Notes: a model not told the origin generated them from the letters alone. Shown: positions 24,347-33,002, counted from the stretch's first letter. The stretch is 64,000 nt of DNA from Lacrimispora sphenoides (GCF_900105215.1 NZ_FOIP01000001.1:3288501-3352500), one strand, 5' to 3'. A program made the numbers and translations.

Positions 24347-24826
24347 ATGGGGAGTTTTAGTTGGTTAAAAGCAGACAATTTAACTAAAGTGGCGAATGTA
24401 TTAGAAGGAAAGCCTTTCAAGTTTTTGATTCCAAAAGAGTTTGGTGGAGGTTTTATTAAAGATTATTACCAGGATTATGGTTATCTGGGTTCTAAGAAAG
24501 ACGGTAAACCAAAATATGATATGTATGAGGTATTGGCATTTTGGAATAGTGTGAGAAATGTTCCATTTGGGAAATTATCAATTAAAAAAGAATTAAAATA
24601 TGACGAAGAATTTCCGTTAATGAAAGAAATAGACCAATATACGGGCGATAATAGGCACTTAGGAATTGACATTGGTTGCCATAAGGAAGAAATTGATAAA
24701 TTAAAATATCCTCTTAAATTAGTTTCGGCCTCATATAGTGGCACATATGAAGAATGTGAAGGTAGGAGTTACGGAGATCCTAATCAGGGGTGGGCACCAG
24801 TGTACAGAAAAGAAGAGGTTGTTTAA
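24347..24826 (+). CDS. Hypothetical protein, 159 residues
   Basis: ATG 24347 behind ATGGAGGAAT. Begins MGSFSWLKADNLTKVAN and contains FLIPKEFGGGFIKDYYQDYG and HLGIDIGCHKEEID. It looks like a family shared among clostridial phages; function unknown. Confidence 0.7.
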   Translation: MGSFSWLKADNLTKVANVLEGKPFKFLIPKEFGGGFIKDYYQDYGYLGSKKDGKPKYDMYEVLAFWNSVRNVPFGKLSIKKELKYDEEFPLMKEIDQYTGDNRHLGIDIGCHKEEIDKLKYPLKLVSASYSGTYEECEGRSYGDPNQGWAPVYRKEEVV

Positions 24827-25096
24827 GTGAAGAGATTGACAAGAAGAAGTAACGTTGGAGAAGGGCTTCCTGCAAGTCACTTGAATTTAATGGTTATGGA
24901 CACTACAAGTCAAGATACACTCACAGAAATTCTGGAATTATTAGCGGCCTATGAAGATACTGGATTATCACCAGAAGAGATAGAAACTGCTAAGAGTGCG
25001 GCGAAGCTGTTTTATAAGGATTTTCCTAAAAATGTTGGGAAAGCAACTGATATGTTACCGACAGCACTTTTCAATGCTGATCTAAAAACTGATTAA
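24827..25096 (+). CDS. Hypothetical protein with AYEDTGLSPEEI motif, 89 residues
   Basis: GTG 24827 directly after the previous stop. Contains LELLAAYEDTGLSPEEIE, a motif that recurs in the gene at 47233 (LKAYEDTGLEPEEIG) and in many phage proteins of clostridia. Function unknown. Confidence 0.65.
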   Translation: MKRLTRRSNVGEGLPASHLNLMVMDTTSQDTLTEILELLAAYEDTGLSPEEIETAKSAAKLFYKDFPKNVGKATDMLPTALFNADLKTD

Positions 25097-25128
25097 AGGT
25101 GCATTTGATGAGGAATGGAGGCAGGTAA

Positions 25129-25338
25129 GTGAAAAGAGAAAACTATGACATAAAACAGGGGGCTAAAATAAATACTATAAAATTTGAAGGTCTGATTGCT
25201 CTTATAAAGGAAATAAATGATTCGGAGAACGTAGATGTCGTACATGTGATAAATTCTTTGCCTACAGAATTGGGAAGGAATCTTGCGAGATATATACTTG
25301 TGAAAATGAGAAATATGGATAGAATCGGAATTCTCTAA
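25129..25338 (+). CDS. Hypothetical protein, 69 residues
   Basis: GTG 25129 behind ATGGAGGCAGG. Begins MKRENYDIKQGAKIN. Unknown. Confidence 0.55.
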   Translation: MKRENYDIKQGAKINTIKFEGLIALIKEINDSENVDVVHVINSLPTELGRNLARYILVKMRNMDRIGIL

Positions 25339-25355
25339 AGAAAGGAGAGTTGTTA

Positions 25356-25784
25356 ATGGACGTTGTAGTTCAGTCAGATTATCAGGACATATATAGAATT
25401 ACTGGCGGTGTCTTACTTGTGGTAAATAAGTTTAAACAGATGGAGATAGATGGAGTAAAATATCCAAGGGTGGACTACTGTAGAAGGAATAACTCAAGAT
25501 TATATAAACAAGGCTGCCAGAATCATTTAAAGATGTTGACAAAAGAATACGTAAAAGAGAAATCCTGTTTCGGGCCAGCATGGAGTGTACCATCAGGAAC
25601 AGTATGTTATTGCGACATACCAGTTGAAATTGCTTCAAAAGATGAATGGGAGTATCAGATCAAGACAAGTGGAGAGTCGTTTTCTGGAAGAGATGAAAAT
25701 ATGATTGAATTTTTGAGGGAGATTGAATTGATAATTAAAAAGACAGGTGAAGGAAGTTTGGTCGCCAACTCCACCTGTCAGTAA
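25356..25784 (+). CDS. Hypothetical protein, 142 residues
   Basis: ATG 25356 behind AAAGGAGAG; TTG 25350 upstream is less well placed. Cysteine-containing, with FGPAWSVPSGTVCYCDIP. Unknown. Confidence 0.65.
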   Translation: MDVVVQSDYQDIYRITGGVLLVVNKFKQMEIDGVKYPRVDYCRRNNSRLYKQGCQNHLKMLTKEYVKEKSCFGPAWSVPSGTVCYCDIPVEIASKDEWEYQIKTSGESFSGRDENMIEFLREIELIIKKTGEGSLVANSTCQ

Positions 25785-26000
25785 GCAACACCTAGCGGAT
25801 AGCATAAGTGTTATTTCTAATATAACATTTCTAATGGCTTATTTCAAGCCGGTTATCCATCTATGAAAATTACAATGAAACTCCGCTTTTATTCGGTGGT
25901 TGCAAACACTGAGTTTAAGCGTAACAAATAAAAAATAAGAAAGGTAAAACAGTAAATTCTAGGATAAAGAGAATGCGCATTCCCTGTATATAGGGAAAAT
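25785..26000 (+). other. Spacer before the cytosine methyltransferase gene
   Basis: 216 bases without a gene. AACAC/GTGTT form a loose hairpin near 25788-25814, and TCCCTGTATATAGGGA (25980-25995) forms a hairpin that includes the weak ribosome site (AGGGA) of the next gene, which could limit its translation. Confidence 0.4.
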
Positions 26001-27629
26001 TTGAATACAGAAAATAAATGCGGAGCTTTAAATAAAGTAAGGTTAACTGGAAATATTTTATTTTCAGGAATTGGTGCTCAGGAACGAGGATTTGAAGACT
26101 CAGGATTGTTTGAAATAGAAGTATTAACTACATCTGACATTTGTAAGGAAGCAGTTCTATCTTACGCTGCTATCCATTGTGGATTGACATGTAAAATGGT
26201 TGAAAACTACCCTGATTATCCAACTAGGGAAGAAATGGCACAGCATTTAACAAATATCAACTTGGGATATGAACCAGACAAAAATAAGTATTACGATTGG
26301 TTCAAACTAATAAAGAAGAAAAATAAAGAACTTGAAAAGTATTGGTTGGCATGTAAATTAAGTAACAATCTTGGTGATATTAGTAAAATTGAGGAATTAC
26401 CATATGCTGACTTTTGGACAGTAAGTTTCTGTTGCCAAGATATTTCGGTGGCTGGAAAAATGAAGGGGTTAAAGCCCGACAGTGGAACGAGGAGTAGTTT
26501 GCTTTGGGATAATATTAAGTTATTAGAGAGAGCAAAAAATAATAGTACTCTTCCAAAATACATTATGTTTGAAAATGTAAAGAATTTGGTAAGCAAGAAG
26601 TTTATTAATGATTTTAATGATTTAATTGATGTGCTTGGAGAACTTGGATTCAATACATATTGGAAAGTGATTAATGGAAAAGACTGTGGGATTCCTCAAA
26701 ATCGTGAAAGAGTTTTTGTTATCGCAATTCGTAAAGATATTGATACTGAGAAATTTGAGTTTCCGACTCCATTTGATAATGGATTAAGGCTCAGAGATAT
26801 TCTTGATACTGTTGTCGATGAGAGGTTTTATCTATCAGATGAAAAGGTAAAAGATATGATCTCTAATATGAGTCCTTGTTGCAAAAATAAAAACTCTGTT
26901 ATTCGAATTGGTAAAATCAATTCATCTCAGGACGGACTGGTTGTTGACATCAATGGATTGTCTCCAACCCATACATCTGGGCATGGAAATTCACCTAAGA
27001 TTATAACAGTTGGTAATGTTAATCCGTCTGGTAACGGAATGAATGGTAATGTATTTTCTGACAATGGTTTGGCACCCACATTAACTACTAATAAAGGTGA
27101 AGGGAATAAGATTCTAATCAATAAGGAGTCGAATGAACTTCAGCAGGTTGGCTCCATAAACAATTATAACGATGATGCTAATCGTGTTTATAGTGATAAT
27201 CTTGCAAGAACGCTAAAAAGTGAAGCTGGTGGAGGGGGTGCTAAAACTGGCTGGTGTCAAACCAGCGTAGAATGTAACCACACAGAATTTCCTTGTATTT
27301 ATGATGATAGGGATAAGGGGTTTGGAGTAAAAACGTCTGATTATTGTCCCACTCAAAGAGCTGAAAGATTTGGAATTAAGTGTATTGAAGTAACCAAGAG
27401 GGTGAGAAAACTTATTCCTAAAGAATGCTGGAGACTCATGGGGTTCAGAGACTCAGATTGCGAAGCAGCTTCGAATATTGGAGTAGCAGATTCACATTTA
27501 TATAAGGAAGCTGGCAATTCTATTATAACAAACTGCGTCAGACTTCTGGCGGAGCATTTGTATAAGGCTCAATATGATAATACATATAAGTGTACCGATG
27601 AAAATTTTACACAACCACAGGTGGATTAA
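26001..27629 (+). CDS. C5-cytosine DNA methyltransferase
   Basis: The protein has 542 residues, TTG 26001 behind AGGGAAAA. Motif I is ILFSGIGAQERGF (residues about 18-30), motif VI is FENVKNL (about 192-198), motif VIII is QNRERVFVIAI (about 231-241), and motifs IX-X are KECWRLMGFRD and EAGNSIITNCVRLL near the end. Motif IV reads SFCCQDISVAG in place of the usual SFPCQDLS: the catalytic cysteine is present but the proline before it is replaced by cysteine. The target-recognition region (about 300-460) contains repeated segments with LAPTLTT and LARTLK. It is an orphan phage methyltransferase, probably protecting against restriction. Confidence 0.9.
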   Translation: MNTENKCGALNKVRLTGNILFSGIGAQERGFEDSGLFEIEVLTTSDICKEAVLSYAAIHCGLTCKMVENYPDYPTREEMAQHLTNINLGYEPDKNKYYDWFKLIKKKNKELEKYWLACKLSNNLGDISKIEELPYADFWTVSFCCQDISVAGKMKGLKPDSGTRSSLLWDNIKLLERAKNNSTLPKYIMFENVKNLVSKKFINDFNDLIDVLGELGFNTYWKVINGKDCGIPQNRERVFVIAIRKDIDTEKFEFPTPFDNGLRLRDILDTVVDERFYLSDEKVKDMISNMSPCCKNKNSVIRIGKINSSQDGLVVDINGLSPTHTSGHGNSPKIITVGNVNPSGNGMNGNVFSDNGLAPTLTTNKGEGNKILINKESNELQQVGSINNYNDDANRVYSDNLARTLKSEAGGGGAKTGWCQTSVECNHTEFPCIYDDRDKGFGVKTSDYCPTQRAERFGIKCIEVTKRVRKLIPKECWRLMGFRDSDCEAASNIGVADSHLYKEAGNSIITNCVRLLAEHLYKAQYDNTYKCTDENFTQPQVD

Positions 27630-27937
27630 ATTCTGCTTGTGGAGATCAACCAGTGTTATTAGGCGGAGTTGGAGAAATAAACTTTGGGAAGCAATACAGA
27701 CAAGGGAATCGAATTTATGATTCAAATCATATTGCAATGTGTGTTCTGTCTCAACCAGTGGGAAATGCGGGGGGATATAGTTACTTATATGCAGTATATG
27801 AACCAATTTGTGCTGCTATGAGAGGCAGATACGATGAAGATGGCAAGATTCAACAGCAATTAGAACCGAGATATGATGGTTTAACCAACACAATTACAAC
27901 GGTTACTAAGGACAATTTAATTGTAGAGAACAGATGA
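27602..27937 (+). pseudogene. Fragment of a second cytosine methyltransferase
   Basis: In another frame, overlapping the end of the preceding gene, the sequence reads TTTGGLNSACGDQPVLLGGV, then a DSNHIAMCVLSQP part, then AMRGRYDEDGKIQQQLEPRYD and TNTITTVTKDNLIVE. These are segments typical of the target-recognition region of phage cytosine methyltransferases, but no catalytic motif or start is present. It looks like a displaced piece left by recombination between methyltransferase genes. Confidence 0.7.
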
Positions 27938-27971
27938 AATTAAAGTTTGCTTCAGAATGGAGGTAATTAAA

Positions 27972-28196
27972 ATAAAGAAAGGTATCGTCGGTTTTATCAA
28001 AAGAATTATTGGATATTGTGACGGTTGCAGAGACTGTAAGAATAGATTTTTTAAATATCCTAAGAGGTTTCGTATGAGAACTATGTACGAAGATGAAGAA
28101 TCAAATTACATAACGTGTTGTAAGGGATATTTCGAAAATGTTATTAAACCATATTGGGACGAAAGATGGGAAGAGTTTTATTCTTCCAGATTGTAG
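27972..28196 (+). CDS. Cysteine-containing protein with apparent ATA start, 74 residues
   Basis: GGAGGT (27959-27964) is followed after 7 bases by ATA at 27972; the only in-frame ATG (27957) lies upstream of and within the ribosome site, so it cannot be the start used with it. The protein reads KKGIVGFIKRIIGYCDGCRDC, then TCCKGYFENVIKPYWDERWEEF. Two cysteine pairs suggest metal binding. Unknown function. Confidence 0.65.
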   Translation: MKKGIVGFIKRIIGYCDGCRDCKNRFFKYPKRFRMRTMYEDEESNYITCCKGYFENVIKPYWDERWEEFYSSRL

Positions 28197-28207
28197 GGAG
28201 GAATTGA

Positions 28208-28783
28208 TTGAAAACTGTAGCTAACTTTAGATGTAAAGAATGTGATGATATTTTTTGGGCGGAATCCGGCAAATGGACGAAGTGTAAATGTGGAAAGTGC
28301 GAAGTTGAACCGCTTGAAATGGGTAGCACGGCGTATAGGGGTAAACAGTGCTTCGAGAGGCTTAAAGATGGTGAAGACCACACATATTACGATGAAAGCG
28401 ATTTTTATATTATGGAAGGGGAGGTGCTAGATTTATTTAATAAGATGAAGCAGATGTGCGAAGAACTAGACTTTCACATATACGAATCATTCAAGAAAAG
28501 CGAAGATGGAGATGAATATTTATCTTATATAAATTACACAAACTCAGACCTGATTAATCATAATGAGATGAACGAAGTACAATTTTGCGTAAGATTTGAT
28601 AAGTATTTTAATGCAGGGGACTATATTGGCAGACTAAATTCCTTTTACGAATTTCTTTTATATTTAAAAAATAATCCGGAGCTTCTAAAAAAGCGAAAAG
28701 AATTATTGGACTATTCTTATAAAAATGATGTTGAGTGGGATAGGAAACAAGTAAAAGATTATGATTATACGTTTTATTTTTAG
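28208..28783 (+). CDS. Zinc-ribbon N-terminal protein, 191 residues
   Basis: TTG 28208 behind GGGAGGAATTGA. Residues about 8-32 contain CKECDD and CKCGKCE. The rest is acidic and aromatic, with HIYESFKKSEDGDEYLSY. Unknown. Confidence 0.65.
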   Translation: MKTVANFRCKECDDIFWAESGKWTKCKCGKCEVEPLEMGSTAYRGKQCFERLKDGEDHTYYDESDFYIMEGEVLDLFNKMKQMCEELDFHIYESFKKSEDGDEYLSYINYTNSDLINHNEMNEVQFCVRFDKYFNAGDYIGRLNSFYEFLLYLKNNPELLKKRKELLDYSYKNDVEWDRKQVKDYDYTFYF

Positions 28784-28927
28784 AATAGAAACAGAGTTTA
28801 ATTGGAGGGAAGACGTAAACATTAGAAGACTTGGTTTTGAGAGAATTATGAAATGACGATTTCAATTGGTAAACCCATATTTAGCCGAGAAAAGTGCGAG
28901 GGAATAAAACTCCCTCGCAGGTGAAAA
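28784..28927 (-). terminator. Gap with a strong hairpin serving the minus-strand gene
   Basis: TGCGAGGGA (28895-28903) and TCCCTCGCA (28911-28919) pair perfectly. On the minus strand the stem is followed by CTTTTCTC, so it fits a terminator for the gene at 28928-29134. Confidence 0.65.
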
Positions 28928-29134
28928 CTATCGAACAATGCTATATTTTCTATTACAATTTGGACAACAAAGACCTACACTAGGCCAGTCCTGTTCGAGT
29001 TTGTCCTTCCAATATGTGATTGGAACACGACCGCTGCAATTTGAATAATGGCATTCAAAAGTATCATCTTCATTTTGAACAGTACTTAATGGCCCAGCAA
29101 TTGAGCGTTCTTCTTCTACTAATATCTCATGCAT
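28928..29134 (-). CDS. Zinc-binding small protein on the minus strand, 68 residues
   Basis: ATG at 29134 with ATGGAGGTGG ahead on the minus strand. C-terminal half contains FECHYSNCSGR and LCCPNCNRKY, two cysteine pairs that probably bind zinc. One of only three minus-strand phage genes in the window; its own terminator lies behind it. The opposite orientation suggests expression apart from the lytic operons. Confidence 0.75.
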   Translation of the reverse strand: MHEILVEEERSIAGPLSTVQNEDDTFECHYSNCSGRVPITYWKDKLEQDWPSVGLCCPNCNRKYSIVR

Positions 29135-29270
29135 AATACCACCTCCATATTTGATTCTTAAATTATACAGGTTTTTAGCGGTGGTGGCAATGCATTATGA
29201 GAAAGGGATGCTTTATATGACTGTACATTTATTGTAAGAGTGTAAATTTTTGAAAACGGAGAAGTAAATT

Positions 29271-29561
29271 ATGGAAGTTACTATCGGGGATAAGATTTAT
29301 ATTTCAAATGAAAAGAAGCCGTATACCGTAAAAGCTAGAGACAATAGATACATCATTTGTACAAAACCATTCAATCCTCAAAGAACAGTCTTATATTTCA
29401 TAATTGATTTAGAAGCAAAACGTAGAGCACCAGATGATAGAGTATTTTGTTCTGGGTATGAGACAGATGAACATTGTATGGCAAGATTAAGAGAATTACA
29501 GAGTGGCAAGATTGGATTGAGTTGGCGGAGAGGTATTCCACTGGACGTTGATGTGGAATAG
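29271..29561 (+). CDS. Hypothetical protein, 96 residues
   Basis: ATG 29271 behind ACGGAGAAG. Beta-rich and basic, with FIIDLEAKRRAPDDRVFCSGYE-like core (shortened to FIIDLEAKRRAPDD and RVFCSGYE). Unknown. Confidence 0.65.
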   Translation: MEVTIGDKIYISNEKKPYTVKARDNRYIICTKPFNPQRTVLYFIIDLEAKRRAPDDRVFCSGYETDEHCMARLRELQSGKIGLSWRRGIPLDVDVE

Positions 29562-29631
29562 AAATTGAGATATTGCCAATAGAAGTAACGATTCAACGGA
29601 GAATTAAATTATTGAAAGGTGGTGAAAAGTA

Positions 29632-29991
29632 GTGCATCCGAACAAATTTTTTAAGGAAGTATCCTGCAAGACAGGGTTAGATATTTTTGAAATATTCGAT
29701 GAAGATATTAAATTGAAATTGCAGAATGTTCATCCTAAGAACTTCCTTAAAACAAAAATAACGTTACCTGTCTATAAGGTCACACTAGATTATTATACAG
29801 AAAATGATAATCACAAGATTGTCGAGCGATATATGGTTATGGATAGCCCTGGTGAAGAAGAATTTTCTGATTTTTGGGCAGATATTTATTGCCGCGATTA
29901 TAACCAAGAGAATCCGGATAGGCAAATGAAAAATTTGACTATAAATGATGTTGTACATATATGTGACGCTGTGCTACCAATTGGTTGTTGA
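29632..29991 (+). CDS. Hypothetical protein, 119 residues, GTG start
   Basis: GTG 29632 behind GAAAGGTGGTG. Contains GLDIFEIFDEDIKLKLQNV and DDV-like C terminus. Unknown. Confidence 0.6.
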   Translation: MHPNKFFKEVSCKTGLDIFEIFDEDIKLKLQNVHPKNFLKTKITLPVYKVTLDYYTENDNHKIVERYMVMDSPGEEEFSDFWADIYCRDYNQENPDRQMKNLTINDVVHICDAVLPIGC

Positions 29992-30167
29992 TAGATGTCG
30001 ATTGTATTTAGAACCTTTATTTATTAAAGGTTGTCACGAGGTTGCAAAAATGGATCGTTGATTTAAAGCAATCGAAAAAGGAATGTGATAGTGACGTAAA
30101 AAGACACTCACTAAGTATGGCTTTACCTCATAAAAAGCGAAATTGATTTTTATGAGGAGAATACATA
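29992..30167 (+). promoter_or_regulatory. Leader with hairpins, one covering a ribosome site
   Basis: AACCTTTA-TTTAT-TAAAGGTT forms a hairpin near 30010-30031. CTCATAAAAA (30127-30136) pairs perfectly with TTTTTATGAG (30147-30156); the right arm includes the first part of the ribosome site ATGAGGAG of the PAPS-reductase-like gene. Translation of that gene is probably switched by this stem. Confidence 0.6.
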
Positions 30168-31253
30168 TTGACATTAGAACTAGGTGAGATTTTTAATACA
30201 TTGCCTAAAGACGTAATAATAACCAACAATTTTATAAAGGCATGGAAAATAATAAATAACCCAGATTACGAAAAGATAGTTTGCTCTATTTCCGGTGGCT
30301 CAGATAGCGATGATATGTTAGATATTTGCTATAAATGCGACATAAATAAAAAGATTGATTATGTGTGGTTCAATACCGGCCTGGAATATGAAGCTACCAA
30401 AGAACACTTAAAATACTTGGAAGAAAAATATGATGTTGTTATCAAGGAAATTAAAGCAATAAAGCCAATTCCAGTATCTTGTAAAGAATACGGGCAGCCG
30501 TTCATTTCTAAGCAGGTTAGTGAATTTATCGGACGATTGCAAAAATACGGGTTTAAGTGGGAGGATAGAACTTTTGATGAATTACTTGTTAAATATTGTG
30601 TTGAAATTCCTGAATCCGAAGCAGTTAAAAACGGGAAGATTAAAAAAGGAATTGCAAAACATCAGGATAAGTATTGGAGAGGTTGCGTTTCAGCTCTAGA
30701 GTGGTGGTGTAATACTAAGAAGTCTAAGAAATTAGGAATTACACAAAACAAATGGTTAAAGGAATTTTTAATTGCCTATCCTCCGTTAGATATACCAATA
30801 TCAAATAAGTGTTGCATAGGAGCTAAAAAGGCTGTCATTCATAAATTACTCAAAGAAGGAGGTTATGGACTTAGCATCGTCGGAATTAGGAAAGCAGAAG
30901 GTGGAGCAAGAGCAACTGCTTATAAGAATTGCTTTGACGAAAACGATGATTCTTGTGATAATTATAGGCCATTATTCTTTTATAAGAATGATACGAAAAC
31001 TGTCTATGAAAATCATTTTAATATTTGCCATAGTAAATGTTATATGGAGTATGGTCTGAAAAGAACTGGTTGTGCCGGTTGCCCCTTTGGTAGAGATTTT
31101 GAGTTTGAACTAGAAGTAATACAGAAATATGAGCCAAAACTATTTGCGGCGGTAAATTACATATTCGGCAAAAGTTATGAGTACACAAGACGCTATAGAG
31201 AATTCTGTAAGATGATGAATGAGCAAGAGAAACAAAATAAACCAAGGAAATAA
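30168..31253 (+). CDS. PAPS-reductase-like PP-loop protein (DndC-like fold)
   Basis: The protein has 361 residues, TTG 30168 behind GAGGAG. The PP-loop is SISGGSDSDDML (residues about 42-53), followed by VWFNTGLEYEATKEHL. The C-terminal half has KCCIGAKKAVI, SIVGIRKAEGGARA and GCAGCPFGRDFE, with cysteines that could hold an iron-sulfur cluster or metal. Phage members of the PAPS reductase/DndC group are common; they adenylate or sulfurate a substrate, but none of the other Dnd genes is here, so phosphorothioation of DNA is not supported. The leader hairpin at 30127-30156 suggests controlled translation. Confidence 0.8.
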   Translation: MTLELGEIFNTLPKDVIITNNFIKAWKIINNPDYEKIVCSISGGSDSDDMLDICYKCDINKKIDYVWFNTGLEYEATKEHLKYLEEKYDVVIKEIKAIKPIPVSCKEYGQPFISKQVSEFIGRLQKYGFKWEDRTFDELLVKYCVEIPESEAVKNGKIKKGIAKHQDKYWRGCVSALEWWCNTKKSKKLGITQNKWLKEFLIAYPPLDIPISNKCCIGAKKAVIHKLLKEGGYGLSIVGIRKAEGGARATAYKNCFDENDDSCDNYRPLFFYKNDTKTVYENHFNICHSKCYMEYGLKRTGCAGCPFGRDFEFELEVIQKYEPKLFAAVNYIFGKSYEYTRRYREFCKMMNEQEKQNKPRK

Positions 31254-31274
31254 TTCTTTGATTGGAGGATAGAT

Positions 31275-31505
31275 TTGAAAACCAAAATATACCGTCTAAA
31301 CTATGCGCACGAAGAAAACATTATGGGTAAAAGGATTGAAATAAAAGCAAGTGATTATCCAAATACCTTACATATACCAACAGAACAAGAGTTGGTATCA
31401 GTTGTAAAGAAAAATGGAGAGCCGTGTGTCATAGATAAAATCAATGAAATAATTGACTATATTAAATTACCTTGGTATAAGAAGTTATTTTATAAAAGCC
31501 AATGA
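31275..31505 (+). CDS. Hypothetical protein, 76 residues, TTG start
   Basis: TTG 31275 behind TTGGAGGATAG. Basic, begins MKTKIYRLNYAHEEN. Unknown. Confidence 0.6.
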   Translation: MKTKIYRLNYAHEENIMGKRIEIKASDYPNTLHIPTEQELVSVVKKNGEPCVIDKINEIIDYIKLPWYKKLFYKSQ

Positions 31506-31532
31506 AACAGTACTTTGCTTGGAGGTGATAAG

Positions 31533-31802
31533 GTGTCATGTGATTTTTGCAATGTAAAATGTAATACGTGTATCCATAAGGGAGAGGAGTATGATATCTC
31601 TGATTCATGGGAGGATTCTGGCCCAATAATGGTATCATACTGTAGTAATGATGAGAACTGCAACGATTACGAAAGAGACGGTAACTTTTGTAAGATGTGT
31701 GGAAAAAAATTAAATTTGAATATTCGGAGGAGATATGAACAGAGAAGACGAATTAAAATTAGAAGCAACAATCAAAGAAAACATGGAGAAGGTAAGATTT
31801 GA
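31533..31802 (+). CDS. Cysteine-rich protein, 89 residues
   Basis: GTG 31533 behind TTGGAGGTGATAAG. Residues 3-14 read CDFCNVKCNTC; further CSNDENC and CKMCGK follow. Basic C terminus RRRYEQRRRIK. A zinc-binding small protein; the final 22 codons overlap the next gene in another frame. Confidence 0.65.
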   Translation: MSCDFCNVKCNTCIHKGEEYDISDSWEDSGPIMVSYCSNDENCNDYERDGNFCKMCGKKLNLNIRRRYEQRRRIKIRSNNQRKHGEGKI

Positions 31803-31950
31803 AGGATTGGCTGCTGGAGCAAAAGGGATTGCCGGTGCCATCTTGGAAATTTGCAATGATAAGAATATTAAGAACGATACTGTCAGGATCAATAAGATTA
31901 GAGATTTCTGTGTGACAGGACTTGGATTGAAGAAAGGAAACAATCAGTGA
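31735..31950 (+). CDS. Hypothetical helical protein, 71 residues
   Basis: ATG 31735 behind CGGAGGAGAT. Helical with GLAAGAKGIAGAILEIC. Overlaps the genes on both sides. Confidence 0.65.
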   Translation: MNREDELKLEATIKENMEKVRFEGLAAGAKGIAGAILEICNDKNIKNDTVRINKIRDFCVTGLGLKKGNNQ

Positions 31951-32177
31951 ATCTAGTTGAATGTTATATTGAAAAAGTATTATCTGTTGAGGATAATACC
32001 TCAGAATTTACTACATACATGCAAACAGAAGGGGATCACCCAGAATTTATTGCAAACGAGCCATACTTAAATGTAATTTGTGTGGTAAATTGCTATGGGA
32101 GAAGATCAACAGAATTACATTTATGGAGAAAATCAGAGTATGAAAAGTATTTAGAGCAAGGATATTATCTTGCATAG
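31947..32177 (+). CDS. Hypothetical protein, 76 residues, GTG start
   Basis: GTG 31947 overlaps the stop of the gene before it (GTGA). Acidic; ends KYLEQGYYLA. Last gene before the inverted moron-like gene. Confidence 0.6.
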   Translation: MNLVECYIEKVLSVEDNTSEFTTYMQTEGDHPEFIANEPYLNVICVVNCYGRRSTELHLWRKSEYEKYLEQGYYLA

Positions 32178-32196
32178 TTACCATAAAAACATTCTT

Positions 32197-32727
32197 CTAT
32201 ACAATAATAGAACCTTTACTCTCCTCTGGGCATTTTGCAACTAAAGTTTTTTGACCTTTATTAGTCGTAAATTTTAATTTTATCCTGTTATTCTCATCAA
32301 AAATAGTAACACCTCTTTCAATAGGGAAAGATATAAAACCTATAAAACACTGGTTCCCAGTTAGTTGAATCGGAAGATTTTCAGAAAAGAAACGCTCAGT
32401 CCGTGGAATATCTGATTCTGGGAATTTTGGATAATAACGTTCACCTATCCACTTATGATTTACATAACAGGGATATTCCTTATCTGAGGTGACTATTGAG
32501 ATTCTTGTAATTGCAAATGGACTTGTTGAGTGGTTAATGATACATAAAAGGAAGGTATATTCATCTCTCAGAGATATATCGCTAAATTCATAATTTTGAA
32601 TGTCTATAGAGAAACGAGTGAGTTTCCTTAATGCCGTGTAAATTATCTGAGATATGGATAGAAATAAACTTAAAATAGCAATTGTAAGTGTAACTAAATC
32701 TTTATGAGAAACCAAATAATTAATCAT
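32197..32727 (-). CDS. Membrane-anchored protein in its own unit (moron-like), 176 residues
   Basis: ATG at 32727 on the minus strand with AAGGAGAAT ahead and a -10 box TATAAT (plus-strand ATTATA near 32756) upstream. Residues about 10-32 are one transmembrane helix (LVTLTIAILSLFLSISQIIY). The remainder is a beta-rich soluble domain with no cysteine motif. It runs against both flanking operons and has its own promoter, the pattern of a gene expressed in the lysogen. Superinfection exclusion or a host-fitness role is possible; I do not recognise the family. Confidence 0.65.
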   Translation of the reverse strand: MINYLVSHKDLVTLTIAILSLFLSISQIIYTALRKLTRFSIDIQNYEFSDISLRDEYTFLLCIINHSTSPFAITRISIVTSDKEYPCYVNHKWIGERYYPKFPESDIPRTERFFSENLPIQLTGNQCFIGFISFPIERGVTIFDENNRIKLKFTTNKGQKTLVAKCPEESKGSIIV

Positions 32728-32910
32728 TAATATTCTCCTTAGATTTTATACACTGATTATATCACATTATTAAAAAAACTAAAAGAATAAAATATCAATT
32801 TGCTATACGATATCAAGAACGTAGAGACAATTAGTGCCAGGAAAAAGAAAGTTAAGACAATAACAATATTTCAATAATCACAAGCAAAGTGTAGTTTTAT
32901 AAACTTAGAA
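32728..32910. other. Divergent control region
   Basis: It holds the minus-strand promoter of the membrane protein gene and AT-rich DNA leading to operator-flanked promoter 2. No gene is seen. Confidence 0.5.
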
Positions 32911-32985
32911 ATAAATAAAGAAAACTGTTGACATGCACCGAGATAGGTGTTATCATTATGAATGTACAGATAAATAAAGAAAACC
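32911..32985 (+). promoter_or_regulatory. Operator-flanked promoter 2 (replication operon)
   Basis: ATAAATAAAGAAAAC at 32911-32925, then TG, TTGACA 32928-32933, a 17-base spacer, TATCAT 32951-32956, and a second copy ATAAATAAAGAAAACC at 32970-32985. Twelve bases later the ribosome site AGGAGG starts. Same build as 19921-19992 and 46477-46550. Confidence 0.9.
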
Positions 32986-33002
32986 AAGAAGGAGGTAACA
33001 AG

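Noticed and set aside
27966..27981. AAATAAAGAAAGG as a ninth copy of the repeat element
   Set aside because: It differs at the conserved AAC end and is part of the coding start of the 27972 gene.
30168..31253. Full Dnd phosphorothioation system
   Set aside because: Only a DndC-like protein is present; no DndA, B, D or E candidate is in the window.
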